Source: Chloroflexota bacterium (GTDB lineage Bacteria > Chloroflexota > Dehalococcoidia > Lucifugimonadales > Lucifugimonadaceae). From it: a DNA stretch of 11,685 nt. Both the position numbers and the translations under genes were made by a program. A model generated the notes under the pieces. That model saw only the letters and a program-made list of their open reading frames with translations, was not told the origin of the DNA and ran no database searches. The DNA is taken from contig JACPRT010000165.1 in the NCBI GenBank assembly GCA_016189845.1, positions 1 through 11,685 on the forward strand. Reading direction: 5' to 3'. Below, piece by piece: positions 1-6,275 of this stretch; the first letter of the stretch is position 1; each line of letters opens with the position of its first letter.

Positions 1-218
1 GAGTATATGACGCTGCGGGCGCGGCCACGTCCGCCGGTCCGCCGGGCGGTCGGGCGCCCGGGCGCGGCTTCACCCCTGACCGCTTCCCGGTCTGCGGCGC
101 CCGGGTCGACCGTAGCGCCCGCCTCTGGCACCGGGCCGGCGTACACGTTGGGTCGTGCCTCGCGCTTCCTGGAGCGCTTCTGGAAATTGAACGCGACTCG
201 ACGGGGGTTCCTGGGCAT
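1..218 (-). CDS. 5' part of an unidentified small basic protein gene, cut by the left edge
   Basis: A minus-strand frame opens at ATG 218 and stays open for 72 codons to the window edge. The start reads MPRNPRRVAFNFQKRSRKRE and continues proline-, alanine- and arginine-rich to ...GRARSVIY. Third codon positions are overwhelmingly G or C, as in the neighbouring genes. A weak AAGG lies 6 nt before the ATG. It starts 36 nt after the stop of the kinase-like gene, so it probably belongs to the same transcript. I do not recognise the family. A basic, disordered-looking N-terminus ahead of a membrane segment would be plausible, but that segment would lie outside the window. The opposite-strand frame at 7-234 is less protein-like. 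Confidence 0.5.
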   Translation of the reverse strand, partial: MPRNPRRVAFNFQKRSRKREARPNVYAGPVPEAGATVDPGAADREAVRGEAAPGRPTARRTGGRGRARSVIY

Positions 219-254
219 GACCAGCCTTGGGTGAGACTCTCTCTGGTGGGGTGG

Positions 255-968
255 TTACTTGAGGCCGCGTTCGCTCATCGAACGGGCCATCTCGACGATT
301 ATCTGGGCGGCGTATTCGACGCCAACCTCCGACGTATTCCACATCACATGATACAAGAAGGGGTCGATCGGGGACGTGTTGTAGGCGTCCTGAAAATACT
401 TGTGCTGCGCCTTGTCCGACTGCTCCACGAAGGTCCTGGCATGGTCGAGGTCCAGGTGCTCGCGGAGCATGATCCGCCTGACCCGGTCGTCGAAGTTGGC
501 GACCAGACCTACGCGCAGTACTCCGGGCTTGTCGCGCAGGATGGCGCCGCCACCCCGGCTCAGTATGACGACGTTGCCCACCTCGGCGAGATCGCGGATC
601 ACCTCGGCCGTCGTATGGACAAACTCCTTCTCGCCCAGCTGGTGCGCGGAGGTGACGACCGGATCTTCGATCTCACGGTACGGACGGGACAGCAGCACCT
701 CGACTCCGGGACCAAAGTAGGGGTCGCCGCCCGTGCCGGCGACCGCCGAACGTTCGAGCATGCGCTGAATCAGCCTTGCGACCCGGTCGACCACTGTCGG
801 CGCCCGCCGTTCGGTCTCGACCAGCGCCTCGACCGTCGAACCGACCCGCTTCGCGATCTGCGCCAGTAGCAGGCGGTCAACGTAGTCGAGTCCCAGCTCC
901 TTGGCGACGACGCGGCCGATGTCGGGTGCGCCGCTGCCCGTTCGACCCTCGATAGTGATGACGGTCAT
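255..968 (-). CDS. cytidylate kinase-like family protein (P-loop NMP-kinase fold)
   Basis: A 237-aa cytoplasmic protein resembling the cytidylate-kinase-like family (Pfam AAK-type Cytidylate_kin2), whose substrate is mostly undetermined. The N-terminus MTVITIEGRTGSGAPDIGR carries a glycine-rich loop with GSG at residues 11-13. It lacks the usual Walker A lysine, which as I recall is typical of this family. Next come LGLDYVDRLLL (26-36), a central strand with ILSRGGGAIL (135-144), an arginine-rich lid-like segment DDRVRRIMLRE (160-170), and a C-terminal YHVMWNTSEVGV (206-217) typical of the family. The start is supported by GGAG at 977-980 (minus strand), 8 nt before the ATG. It follows xerD by 40 nt and precedes the left-edge gene by 36 nt, so it is probably cotranscribed with both. 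It is not a canonical CMP kinase (Cmk), so kinase activity is uncertain. Confidence 0.82.
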   Translation of the reverse strand: MTVITIEGRTGSGAPDIGRVVAKELGLDYVDRLLLAQIAKRVGSTVEALVETERRAPTVVDRVARLIQRMLERSAVAGTGGDPYFGPGVEVLLSRPYREIEDPVVTSAHQLGEKEFVHTTAEVIRDLAEVGNVVILSRGGGAILRDKPGVLRVGLVANFDDRVRRIMLREHLDLDHARTFVEQSDKAQHKYFQDAYNTSPIDPFLYHVMWNTSEVGVEYAAQIIVEMARSMSERGLK

Positions 969-1008
969 TGAGGCGACTCCAAGCCCGACTCCAAAAGCCT
1001 GATCGCAA

Positions 1009-1914
1009 TCAGCGGGCCCGCGGGTGGGCCTTGTCGAACTCCTGCCGCACGTGCTCGTTGGTCAGGTGCGTGTAGATCTGGGTGGTCGCAATGCTCGCAT
1101 GTCCCAGCATTTCCTGCACCTGCCGCAGGTTGGCGCCGCCCTGGAGCAGATGCGTGGCGAAGCTGTGCCGCAGCGTGTGCGGCGTCAGGTGCACCTCCAG
1201 CCCGGCACGAGCGGCGCCGGACCGCAGGCGCAGCCAGAACGCCTGGCGGGTCATCCGCCCGCCTCGCCTGTTGAGGAACAGCGCGTCGCCGCTCTTGCCG
1301 TTGGCAAGCTTCGGGCGTGCCCGGCTCTGGTACACCGCCACGGCGGCGACCGCCTTATCGTGCAGGGGGACCAGGCGTTCCTTCCCCCCCTTGCCAAACG
1401 CACGTACCGTCGCGCTCTCCAGGTCGACGTCTCCGACTCCCAGCCCAACGAGCTCGCTCACGCGAAGGCCGGCTGCATACAGCAGTTCGAGCATGGCGAT
1501 GTCCCGGAGTCCCTCAACCGAGCGGTCCGAGGCCATCGCCGCGAGTAGCTGTTCGACCTGCATGACGCTGAGGGCCCTGGGAAGCGGCCGGCCGGCACGA
1601 GGCGCCCGCAGCCTGTCGGCCGGGTTGGCGTCGACGACCCCTTCGTCTCTCAGGAACTTGAACAGCGACTTCACCGACGCGATCTTGCGCGCACGCGTGG
1701 CCGGCGAGTACCCGCGAGCGTCCATGTCTTCCACGTAGCGGGTCAGGTGCTCGGTTGCGACGTCGCGCCATTGACGGGCTGCGGGCGACGAGCCGGAACC
1801 GAGGAATTCGATTAACTGGGTTAGGTCGCTGGCATAGGCGGCGATGGTGTGGGGCGACGCTCCCTTTTCGACCGTCAGATAGTTCAGGAAGTTGTCGAGT
1901 TCGTCGTCCATCAC
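1009..1914 (-). CDS. xerD: tyrosine recombinase XerD (XerC/XerD family)
   Basis: A 301-aa site-specific tyrosine recombinase, the usual XerC/D length. It resolves chromosome dimers at dif, normally with a partner recombinase and FtsK. The N-terminal SAM-like DNA-binding domain spans about residues 1-105. The catalytic domain has the full set: Arg151 in AAGLRVSEL, Lys175 in GKGGKER, His246 and Arg249 in TPHTLRHSFATHLL, His272 in LGHASI, and the nucleophile Tyr281 in IYTHL. The ending FDKAHPRAR resembles the C-terminus of XerD more than XerC. This assignment is by resemblance, and a single-Xer system cannot be excluded. Two adjacent ATGs (1914 and 1911) have no strong Shine-Dalgarno. It is the first gene of a leftward run and is divergent from lgt. 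A run of seven G in codons 174-178 keeps frame. No mobile-element context is visible, so a housekeeping role is more likely than an integrase. Confidence 0.9.
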   Translation of the reverse strand: MMDDELDNFLNYLTVEKGASPHTIAAYASDLTQLIEFLGSGSSPAARQWRDVATEHLTRYVEDMDARGYSPATRARKIASVKSLFKFLRDEGVVDANPADRLRAPRAGRPLPRALSVMQVEQLLAAMASDRSVEGLRDIAMLELLYAAGLRVSELVGLGVGDVDLESATVRAFGKGGKERLVPLHDKAVAAVAVYQSRARPKLANGKSGDALFLNRRGGRMTRQAFWLRLRSGAARAGLEVHLTPHTLRHSFATHLLQGGANLRQVQEMLGHASIATTQIYTHLTNEHVRQEFDKAHPRAR

Positions 1915-1949
1915 GCCGTGCCAGGCTCATTCCGCCGAAAAGCCGCGGG

Positions 1950-1958
1950 ATTGTAACA
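1950..1958 (-). promoter_or_regulatory. candidate extended -10 promoter for xerD
   Basis: The minus strand reads TGTTACAAT, a TG-N-TACAAT extended -10 element (five of six matches to TATAAT). Transcription would begin near 1942-1944, giving a leader of about 29 nt before the ATG at 1914. No convincing -35 lies at the expected distance, as is normal for extended -10 promoters. This rests on pattern match only. Confidence 0.45.
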
Positions 1959-1967
1959 CGCAGTTAC
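1953..1967. repeat. inverted repeat GTAAC-5-GTTAC over the xerD -10
   Basis: GTAAC (1953-1957), spacer acgca, GTTAC (1963-1967): a perfect 5-bp inverted repeat overlapping the candidate xerD -10 element. It could be a binding site for a dimeric regulator. The short arms mean chance is a real alternative. Confidence 0.3.
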
Positions 1968-1978
1968 CTTCGAACCTG

Positions 1979-1992
1979 ACGCAAGTTTGCGT
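1979..1992. promoter_or_regulatory. operator-like palindrome between xerD and lgt promoters
   Basis: ACGCAA-GT-TTGCGT is a perfect 6-bp inverted repeat with a 2-nt centre. It lies between the candidate xerD -10 (1950-1955) and the candidate lgt -10 (2004-2009). Its position 11 nt upstream of the lgt -10, and its symmetry, suggest a dimeric transcription-factor site. The regulator is unknown. Confidence 0.35.
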
Positions 1993-2003
1993 GACCTGCG
2001 GGG

Positions 2004-2009
2004 TACAAT
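2004..2009 (+). promoter_or_regulatory. candidate -10 element (TACAAT) for lgt, implying a near-leaderless mRNA
   Basis: TACAAT ends 9 nt before the GTG start of lgt at 2019, so transcription would begin about 0-3 nt before the start codon. No Shine-Dalgarno lies in front of lgt, which fits a leaderless transcript. No recognisable -35 is present. TACAAT also appears before xerD and pepA in this window. Confidence 0.4.
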
Positions 2010-2018
2010 CGGACGCCT

Positions 2019-2924
2019 GTGATCAACATACCGTTCGATCCCAACATCATTTCGACCGGCAGCTTCACCCTGAGCTGGCATGGCCTGCTCAGCTTCGTGG
2101 CAGTCGCAGTGGCGGTCTTCCTGGTCGCCCGATGGGCGAAACGGGACGGCCTCGACCCCGACATCGTCTACAACACGGCGGTCTGGGCGATCGCCGGCGG
2201 GATCATCGGCGCCCGCATCGTCCACGTCGCCGACAACTGGCACATCTACCGCCAGGACCTGACCCAGATCTTCGCTATCTGGGAGGGGGGGATCGGACTC
2301 TGGGGAGCGCTCCTCGGCGGCGCCCTGGCCGGAATCGCCTACGCCTTGTTCTCAAAGTACCCGGTCCGCAAGCTCCTGGATCTGACCGCGCCGGCCTTGC
2401 TAGTTGCGCAATCCATCGGCCGCATCGGGGATATCATCAACGGCGAGCACTGGTCGAAGGCGACCAGCATGCCCTGGGGTTGGTACTTCACCGACCCCGA
2501 CAGCCCGGCCAGGATCGGCGCGCAGCGCTACTACGGAAACCCCGAGCAACCGGTCCACCCCGCGGTCGTCTACGAGATGATCTGGAACGGGCTGGTATTC
2601 GCGGTGTTGTGGAAGCTGAGGGGCCGCCTCAAGCCTGAAGGCAGCCTCTACATGGTCTACCTGGCGCTCTACGCCCTGGGCAGGTTCATGATCCAGTTCA
2701 TCCGGCTGGACCCGCCCAAGCTGTTCGGCCTCCAGGAGGCCCACATGATCGCGATACTGGTCATGGCTGTGACGGTGCCGTTCATCGTCTGGAAGACGCG
2801 TTTCAAGTCCCCCGAAGAGGCAAAGCCGGGCGAGCCGAAGTCCGGCGAACCGAAGCCACGGGAGGGCCGGATCGACCGGCGGGAAAGGCGCGCACGAGAT
2901 CGGGAGCGTGCGAAGGCTTCTTGA
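2019..2924 (+). CDS. lgt: prolipoprotein diacylglyceryl transferase Lgt, divergent
   Basis: A 301-aa integral membrane enzyme that transfers diacylglycerol from phosphatidylglycerol to the lipobox cysteine of prolipoproteins, the first step of lipoprotein maturation. Several hydrophobic segments are visible (about residues 20-40, 52-70, 90-111, 122-136, 186-200, 209-227, 242-258), matching the seven-helix family plan. The Lgt signature is GRIGDIINGE (134-143), with Arg135 and Glu143 kept. By my alignment to E. coli Lgt, several positions reported as essential differ: Tyr26 is His21, His103 is Trp95, Asn146 is Asp138, Gly154 is Ser146 and Glu243 is Gln226. Arg239 is kept as Arg222. Tryptophan at the His103 position is, as I recall, common in Actinobacteria and Chloroflexota. 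A charged tail (about 262-301) with EPK-containing repeats follows the last helix. The GTG start at 2019 has no Shine-Dalgarno but lies just after a -10-like element. Confidence 0.92.
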   Translation: MINIPFDPNIISTGSFTLSWHGLLSFVAVAVAVFLVARWAKRDGLDPDIVYNTAVWAIAGGIIGARIVHVADNWHIYRQDLTQIFAIWEGGIGLWGALLGGALAGIAYALFSKYPVRKLLDLTAPALLVAQSIGRIGDIINGEHWSKATSMPWGWYFTDPDSPARIGAQRYYGNPEQPVHPAVVYEMIWNGLVFAVLWKLRGRLKPEGSLYMVYLALYALGRFMIQFIRLDPPKLFGLQEAHMIAILVMAVTVPFIVWKTRFKSPEEAKPGEPKSGEPKPREGRIDRRERRARDRERAKAS

Positions 2925-2947
2925 CGCGTGAGCGTCCCGTTCACGCG
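2925..2947 (+). terminator. hairpin immediately after lgt, without a T-tract
   Basis: CGCGTGA (2925-2931) and TCACGCG (2941-2947) form a 7-bp stem with a 9-nt loop, starting directly after the lgt stop codon. No run of T follows, so it is at best a weak or Rho-assisted end signal or a 3' stabilising hairpin. Confidence 0.35.
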
Positions 2948-2997
2948 GAGTGAAATCCGAAAACGATATCCGATTTGCCGTCGTTTGCGTTCAGTCG

Positions 2998-3034
2998 GTG
3001 ATATCAGAAACGGGCATCGCGAATCTGGTATCAC
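2998..3034. repeat. imperfect inverted repeat GTGATATCAG / CTGGTATCAC
   Basis: GTGATATCAG (2998-3007) pairs with CTGGTATCAC (3025-3034): ten positions with one mismatch, readable as a G-U pair in RNA, and a 17-nt loop. The eight bases GTGATATC recur at 3060-3067, and a further GATATC lies at 2965-2970. All lie in the spacer between the converging genes lgt and recJ. No T-tract follows, so termination is not obvious. Confidence 0.4.
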
Positions 3035-3095
3035 TATTCGTCCCAAATAGATACGGACCGTGATATCGAAATTCCAGGGTGCAGAAAATGGACTA

Positions 3096-3120
3096 CGGCC
3101 GCCCCGGTCATCGGCGGTCG
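3096..3120 (-). terminator. candidate recJ terminator hairpin
   Basis: CGGCCGCC (3096-3103) can pair with GGCGGTCG (3113-3120): eight pairs including one G-U, with a 9-nt loop. It lies 10 nt beyond the recJ stop. On the minus strand a TTTT follows only after about nine bases, so it would be a weak intrinsic terminator. Confidence 0.35.
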
Positions 3121-3130
3121 GCCGAACCGG

Positions 3131-4846
3131 TCACCGGCCTTCGGTCGGTGCGACTGAAGGGCGGATCGCCTTCAGCTCCAGCTCGTTGCGGGACCGCCCA
3201 TTCCAGTGGTCGGACCGAAGGCCGTAGATAGCGTCCACCAGCCCGGATCCCAGGTTGGCGGCGCCCAGGCCGAACCCAATCGCGTCGAACCGCCTCGCGC
3301 CGCCGTCGACCGACAGCCGCAGATGGTCTCCGCCGGAGCCAAGAGTACGGACCTGCATCGGCATCAGGCCGCGAGTGAAAAACAGCGGCGCCGGGTTGCC
3401 CTCGCCGAACGGGGCCATCATCTGAACGAACGTCCAGACTCCTGCGCCGAGATCGCCCAGAGCGACCTCGGCATCGGCGGTGACATACGGCGTCGCCACG
3501 TGACCTGCCCCCACGGAGGCCAGCTTCGTAATCCCGCTGAGGATGGCGTCCAGGTGTTTCTCGTCGCAGGTGAACCCGGCTGCGCGAGCGTGGCCTCCGA
3601 AGCGATGCAGCATCGACGCATGGGCGGCGACGGCGGCATGGATGTCGAACGAGGGCGTGCTCCGAGCGCTGGCGCGGGCGATGCCGCCTTCCACGTGGAC
3701 GGCCACCGAGGGCCGTCCGAACTCGGAACAAAGCCGCCCCGCAAGCGGTCCAAGCAAGCCCGGAGTGAGCTCGGATGAGACGACCGCCACCAGCGGCGGG
3801 AGCTCGGTGAGCCGGCCGACCTGGGACTCGGCGATGGCCCATGCGCCGCGGGACAGCCGTTGCCTTTCGGTGTTCAGCGACTCGATCTCGGCTGCGATCG
3901 TCTCGGCTTCGGCCTGGTCCTGGGTTGTCAGCAGCCGCAGACTCAGCAAGGGGCTGCCGAGCCGGCCCGGCGCGTTGAGCCGTGGGCCGACATGGAACGC
4001 GACCATCTCGGTGTCGACCGGCCCCCGGGCGCCCCGATTTCCGTTGCGTGCCGTCGCCATGAGCGACCGCAGCCCGGGATGCGTCGTCTGTTCGAGTTCT
4101 TTCAGCCCCGCCGCAGTGATCGCCCGGTTATCGCCGGTGAGCGGCGCGACGTCGGCTATGGTGCCAAGCGCGGCCAGCGCGACCAGCCGCCGTGGGGTGT
4201 TGCGCTCGAACGCGCGACCAAGCGCCTGCGCGAGCCGGAAGGCGACGCCCGAGCCGCTAAGGGTCGCGGAGTCCGATGGCGTCCCAGGCTGGTTCGGGTT
4301 GACGACCGCCCAGGCGGCGGACGGCCTGCATTCGAACAAGTGATGGTCGGTCACCACGGTGTCGATCCCTAGCGAAGCCGCGTAGGAGATTTCCGCGGGC
4401 GCGGTCGATCCCGTGTCGGCGGTCACGACGACCGTCACGCCCGCCGCCCGGAAAGAGTCGATCGTGCCCATGGTGAGCCCGTGGCCGTCGGCCGCACGGT
4501 CGGGGATGTGCACTTCGACCCGGGCGTCCAGGCCTCTCAGCGTGTCCACCAGGATCGCGGCGCCGGTGAGCCCGTCGACATCGAAATCGCCAAGCACGCC
4601 GATCCGCTCGCCCCGCTTGACGGCCCCGGCTATGCGCTCCACGGCGGTCGGCATGTCGGGCAGGCCGAACGGGTCCGACAGGTTGTCCAGGCTGGGCGAC
4701 AGGAAACGTTTTGCAGCCCGCTCGTCCCGTATGCCACGGGTATGAAGAAGGATGGCGCCCAGCCGCCCGGCCGTCCCGGCGTGATTTTCGAGCACCGGGT
4801 TCAAGGCTTCTGGCGCGGTCCGCACACGCCAGCGGCGAGCTTCCAT
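3131..4846 (-). CDS. recJ: single-stranded-DNA-specific 5'-3' exonuclease RecJ
   Basis: A 571-aa exonuclease of the DHH superfamily, normal RecJ length, which degrades 5' single-stranded ends in recombinational and mismatch repair. Domains in order: the DHH domain (about 75-240) with motif I GDFDVDG (86-92), motif II around Asp144 (TADTGS), motif III DHH (167-169) and motif IV Asp232 in LGTIADVAPL; the DHHA1 domain with GGHARAAG (417-424); and the C-terminal OB-like domain with PFGEGNPAPLF (479-489). All metal-binding acidic and histidine residues I can place are intact. It starts 25 nt after the fabF stop, so it is probably cotranscribed with fabF. A purine-rich AAGGCGG lies 11 nt before the ATG. 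It converges with lgt. Confidence 0.95.
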   Translation of the reverse strand: MEARRWRVRTAPEALNPVLENHAGTAGRLGAILLHTRGIRDERAAKRFLSPSLDNLSDPFGLPDMPTAVERIAGAVKRGERIGVLGDFDVDGLTGAAILVDTLRGLDARVEVHIPDRAADGHGLTMGTIDSFRAAGVTVVVTADTGSTAPAEISYAASLGIDTVVTDHHLFECRPSAAWAVVNPNQPGTPSDSATLSGSGVAFRLAQALGRAFERNTPRRLVALAALGTIADVAPLTGDNRAITAAGLKELEQTTHPGLRSLMATARNGNRGARGPVDTEMVAFHVGPRLNAPGRLGSPLLSLRLLTTQDQAEAETIAAEIESLNTERQRLSRGAWAIAESQVGRLTELPPLVAVVSSELTPGLLGPLAGRLCSEFGRPSVAVHVEGGIARASARSTPSFDIHAAVAAHASMLHRFGGHARAAGFTCDEKHLDAILSGITKLASVGAGHVATPYVTADAEVALGDLGAGVWTFVQMMAPFGEGNPAPLFFTRGLMPMQVRTLGSGGDHLRLSVDGGARRFDAIGFGLGAANLGSGLVDAIYGLRSDHWNGRSRNELELKAIRPSVAPTEGR

Positions 4847-4871
4847 CAGATCGGGTACCGCCTTCAGCGTG

Positions 4872-6113
4872 TCAGCCTTCGATTTCCTTGAAGATCAGGC
4901 AGGTGTTGTGCCCGCCGAATCCCATCGAGTTGGACATCGCGGTGCGAACGCGCCCGGTCCGCGCCTTGTTCGGGACGTAGTCGAGATCGCACTCCGGGTC
5001 GGGATGCTCCAGGTTGATGGTCGGTGGGATCGCCGAACGCTCGATCGCCATCACTGAAACCGCCGCTTCGACGCCCCCGGCCGCGCCCAGCAGATGCCCG
5101 GTCATCGACTTGGTCGAGGAGATGGGCACTTTTGGCGCGTGTTCCCCAAAAGCCGCCTTCATCGCAGCGGTCTCGAGCTTGTCGTTGAGCGGAGTCGACG
5201 TCCCGTGGGCGTTGACGTAGTCGATGTCCTGTGGCGTCAGGCGCGCCTGCTCCAATGCCAGCCGCATCGCGTGCGCCGCGCCCGTTCCCCCGGGCGCCGG
5301 CTGCGTGACGTGATGGGCGTCGCTGGTCGCAGCGTAGCCGACCAGTTCGGCGATCGGCCAGGCCCCGCGGGCGTCGGCGTGTTCGAGCGACTCGATCAAC
5401 AGCACCCCCGAACCCTCTCCGAGGACGAATCCATCGCGCTTCGCGTCGAACGGTCGCGATGCCTTCTTCGGGTCGTCGTTGAGCTTCGACAGGGCCATAC
5501 ATGAGTTGAAGCCGGCGACCGCGATCGGGCATATCGCCGCCTCCGTGCCTCCCGCGAACGCGACGTCGACGGTGCCACGCCGGATCATCTCGAACGCCTC
5601 GCCGATCGCATCCGCGCCGGTCGCACATGCCGAAACCGGCGAGAAGTTTGGCCCCTTCGCGCCGATCATCATCGAGACGTTGCCCGCCGCCAGGTCGGTA
5701 AGCATCATGGGAATCAGAAACGGGCTGACCCGGTTGGGGCCTTTCTGCTTGAGCACGTCGTACTGCTCTGAGAGCGTCATGATCCCGCCCACGCCGCTGC
5801 CGATCAGAACGGCCACCCGCGCCGGGTCGGTCTTAGCCATGTCCAGCCCTGCCTGGGCCTTGGCCTGCAGCGACGCCGCGCAGGCAAGCTGCGCGAAGCG
5901 GTCCATGCGCGTCGCCCTCTTCCGGTCCATGTAAAGCGTCGGCTCGAACCCGCGGACCTCGCCGGCGATCCGGACCTCAAAACCCTCGGCGTCGAAGAGC
6001 GATATGTGGTCGATCCCGGAACGGCCTTCCAGCATGGCCTGCCAGGTGGCGTCGCGGTCCAGGCCGACCGGACAGATGACGCCCATGCCGGTCACGACCA
6101 CGCGTATTGACAT
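4872..6113 (-). CDS. fabF: beta-ketoacyl-ACP synthase II (FabF)
   Basis: A 413-aa thiolase-fold condensing enzyme that extends acyl-ACP with malonyl-ACP in type II fatty-acid synthesis. The active-site cysteine is Cys163 in SACATG, and the two catalytic histidines are His303 in NAHGTST and His340 in KSMTGHLLGA. These numbers match E. coli FabF exactly, which supports the chosen start. MSIRVVVTGMG at ATG 6113 has GGGAGG at 6121-6126, 7 nt upstream. The frame extends upstream to another ATG at 6170, but that extension is not family-like. The glycine-rich C-terminal FGGHNTCLIF (399-408) is present. No acyl-carrier-protein gene lies next to it, although acpP is often the neighbour; here recJ follows at 25 nt. 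Specificity as KAS II rather than KAS I is inferred from overall resemblance. Confidence 0.95.
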   Translation of the reverse strand: MSIRVVVTGMGVICPVGLDRDATWQAMLEGRSGIDHISLFDAEGFEVRIAGEVRGFEPTLYMDRKRATRMDRFAQLACAASLQAKAQAGLDMAKTDPARVAVLIGSGVGGIMTLSEQYDVLKQKGPNRVSPFLIPMMLTDLAAGNVSMMIGAKGPNFSPVSACATGADAIGEAFEMIRRGTVDVAFAGGTEAAICPIAVAGFNSCMALSKLNDDPKKASRPFDAKRDGFVLGEGSGVLLIESLEHADARGAWPIAELVGYAATSDAHHVTQPAPGGTGAAHAMRLALEQARLTPQDIDYVNAHGTSTPLNDKLETAAMKAAFGEHAPKVPISSTKSMTGHLLGAAGGVEAAVSVMAIERSAIPPTINLEHPDPECDLDYVPNKARTGRVRTAMSNSMGFGGHNTCLIFKEIEG

Positions 6114-6143
6114 CCGGGAACCTCCCGCGGACCCAGGAAAAGG

Positions 6144-6175
6144 AAAAATCGCGCTGGGCCTCCGACGCACCCAGC
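6144..6175 (-). promoter_or_regulatory. hairpin plus T-tract in the fabF leader (possible attenuator)
   Basis: Read on the minus strand, GCTGGG (6170-6175) pairs with CCCAGC (6153-6158) across an 11-nt loop. The sequence GCGA then TTTTT follows (6144-6152). This is the layout of a weak intrinsic terminator, placed about 20 nt before the fabF Shine-Dalgarno and inside its leader. No gene lies upstream on this strand whose transcript would need ending, so attenuation of fabF is one reading. A chance hairpin is the other. Confidence 0.3.
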
Positions 6176-6255
6176 AGCGTCGACCTCAGACACCGGGTCG
6201 GGCACCCGGCCGGTGCGACCATACACCTGCCGGGGCGGAAGCACACAACCGGCGG

Positions 6256-6264
6256 ATTATATCA
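6256..6264 (-). promoter_or_regulatory. candidate extended -10 promoter for fabF-recJ
   Basis: The minus strand reads TGATATAAT, a perfect TG-N-TATAAT extended -10 element. Transcription would start near 6249, leaving a leader of about 135 nt before the fabF ATG at 6113. The TTGATT at 6273-6278 is only 11 nt from the -10, too close to act as a standard -35. Confidence 0.5.
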
Positions 6265-6269
6265 ATCGA

Positions 6270-6275
6270 TAGAAT
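6270..6275 (+). promoter_or_regulatory. candidate -10 element (TAGAAT) for mtaB, implying a leaderless mRNA
   Basis: TAGAAT ends 6 nt before the mtaB ATG at 6282, and no Shine-Dalgarno is present in the preceding 20 nt. Transcription would begin at or next to the start codon. It lies 5 nt from the opposing fabF -10 element, so the two promoters would compete for polymerase. Confidence 0.35.

Noticed and set aside
231..869. 212-aa plus-strand frame opposite the kinase-like gene
   Set aside because: It mirrors the well-supported minus-strand gene, lacks recognisable domains, and exists because GC-rich coding DNA leaves antisense frames open.
1381..1390. Run of seven C in xerD as a possible frameshift site
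   Set aside because: The reading frame is intact on both sides and the catalytic lysine motif it encodes is normal, so no frameshift is indicated.
1009..1914. The xerD gene as a phage or island integrase
   Set aside because: Length, motifs and the HPRA-type ending fit housekeeping Xer, and no att repeats or phage genes lie nearby.
1892..2638. 248-aa plus-strand frame across the xerD-lgt spacer and lgt
   Set aside because: Its translation is arginine- and proline-rich, with no domain, and it overlaps lgt, which has clear family motifs.
3543..4343. 266-aa plus-strand frame opposite recJ
   Set aside because: Serine/alanine/arginine-rich antisense shadow of recJ, with no motifs and no ribosome site.
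6191..6215. Overlapping inverted repeats CCGGGT/ACCCGG and CACCGG/CCGGTG in the fabF-mtaB spacer
   Set aside because: The arms are pure GC-type words that arise easily in this base composition, and the two pairings exclude each other. No T-tract or promoter relation supports a function.
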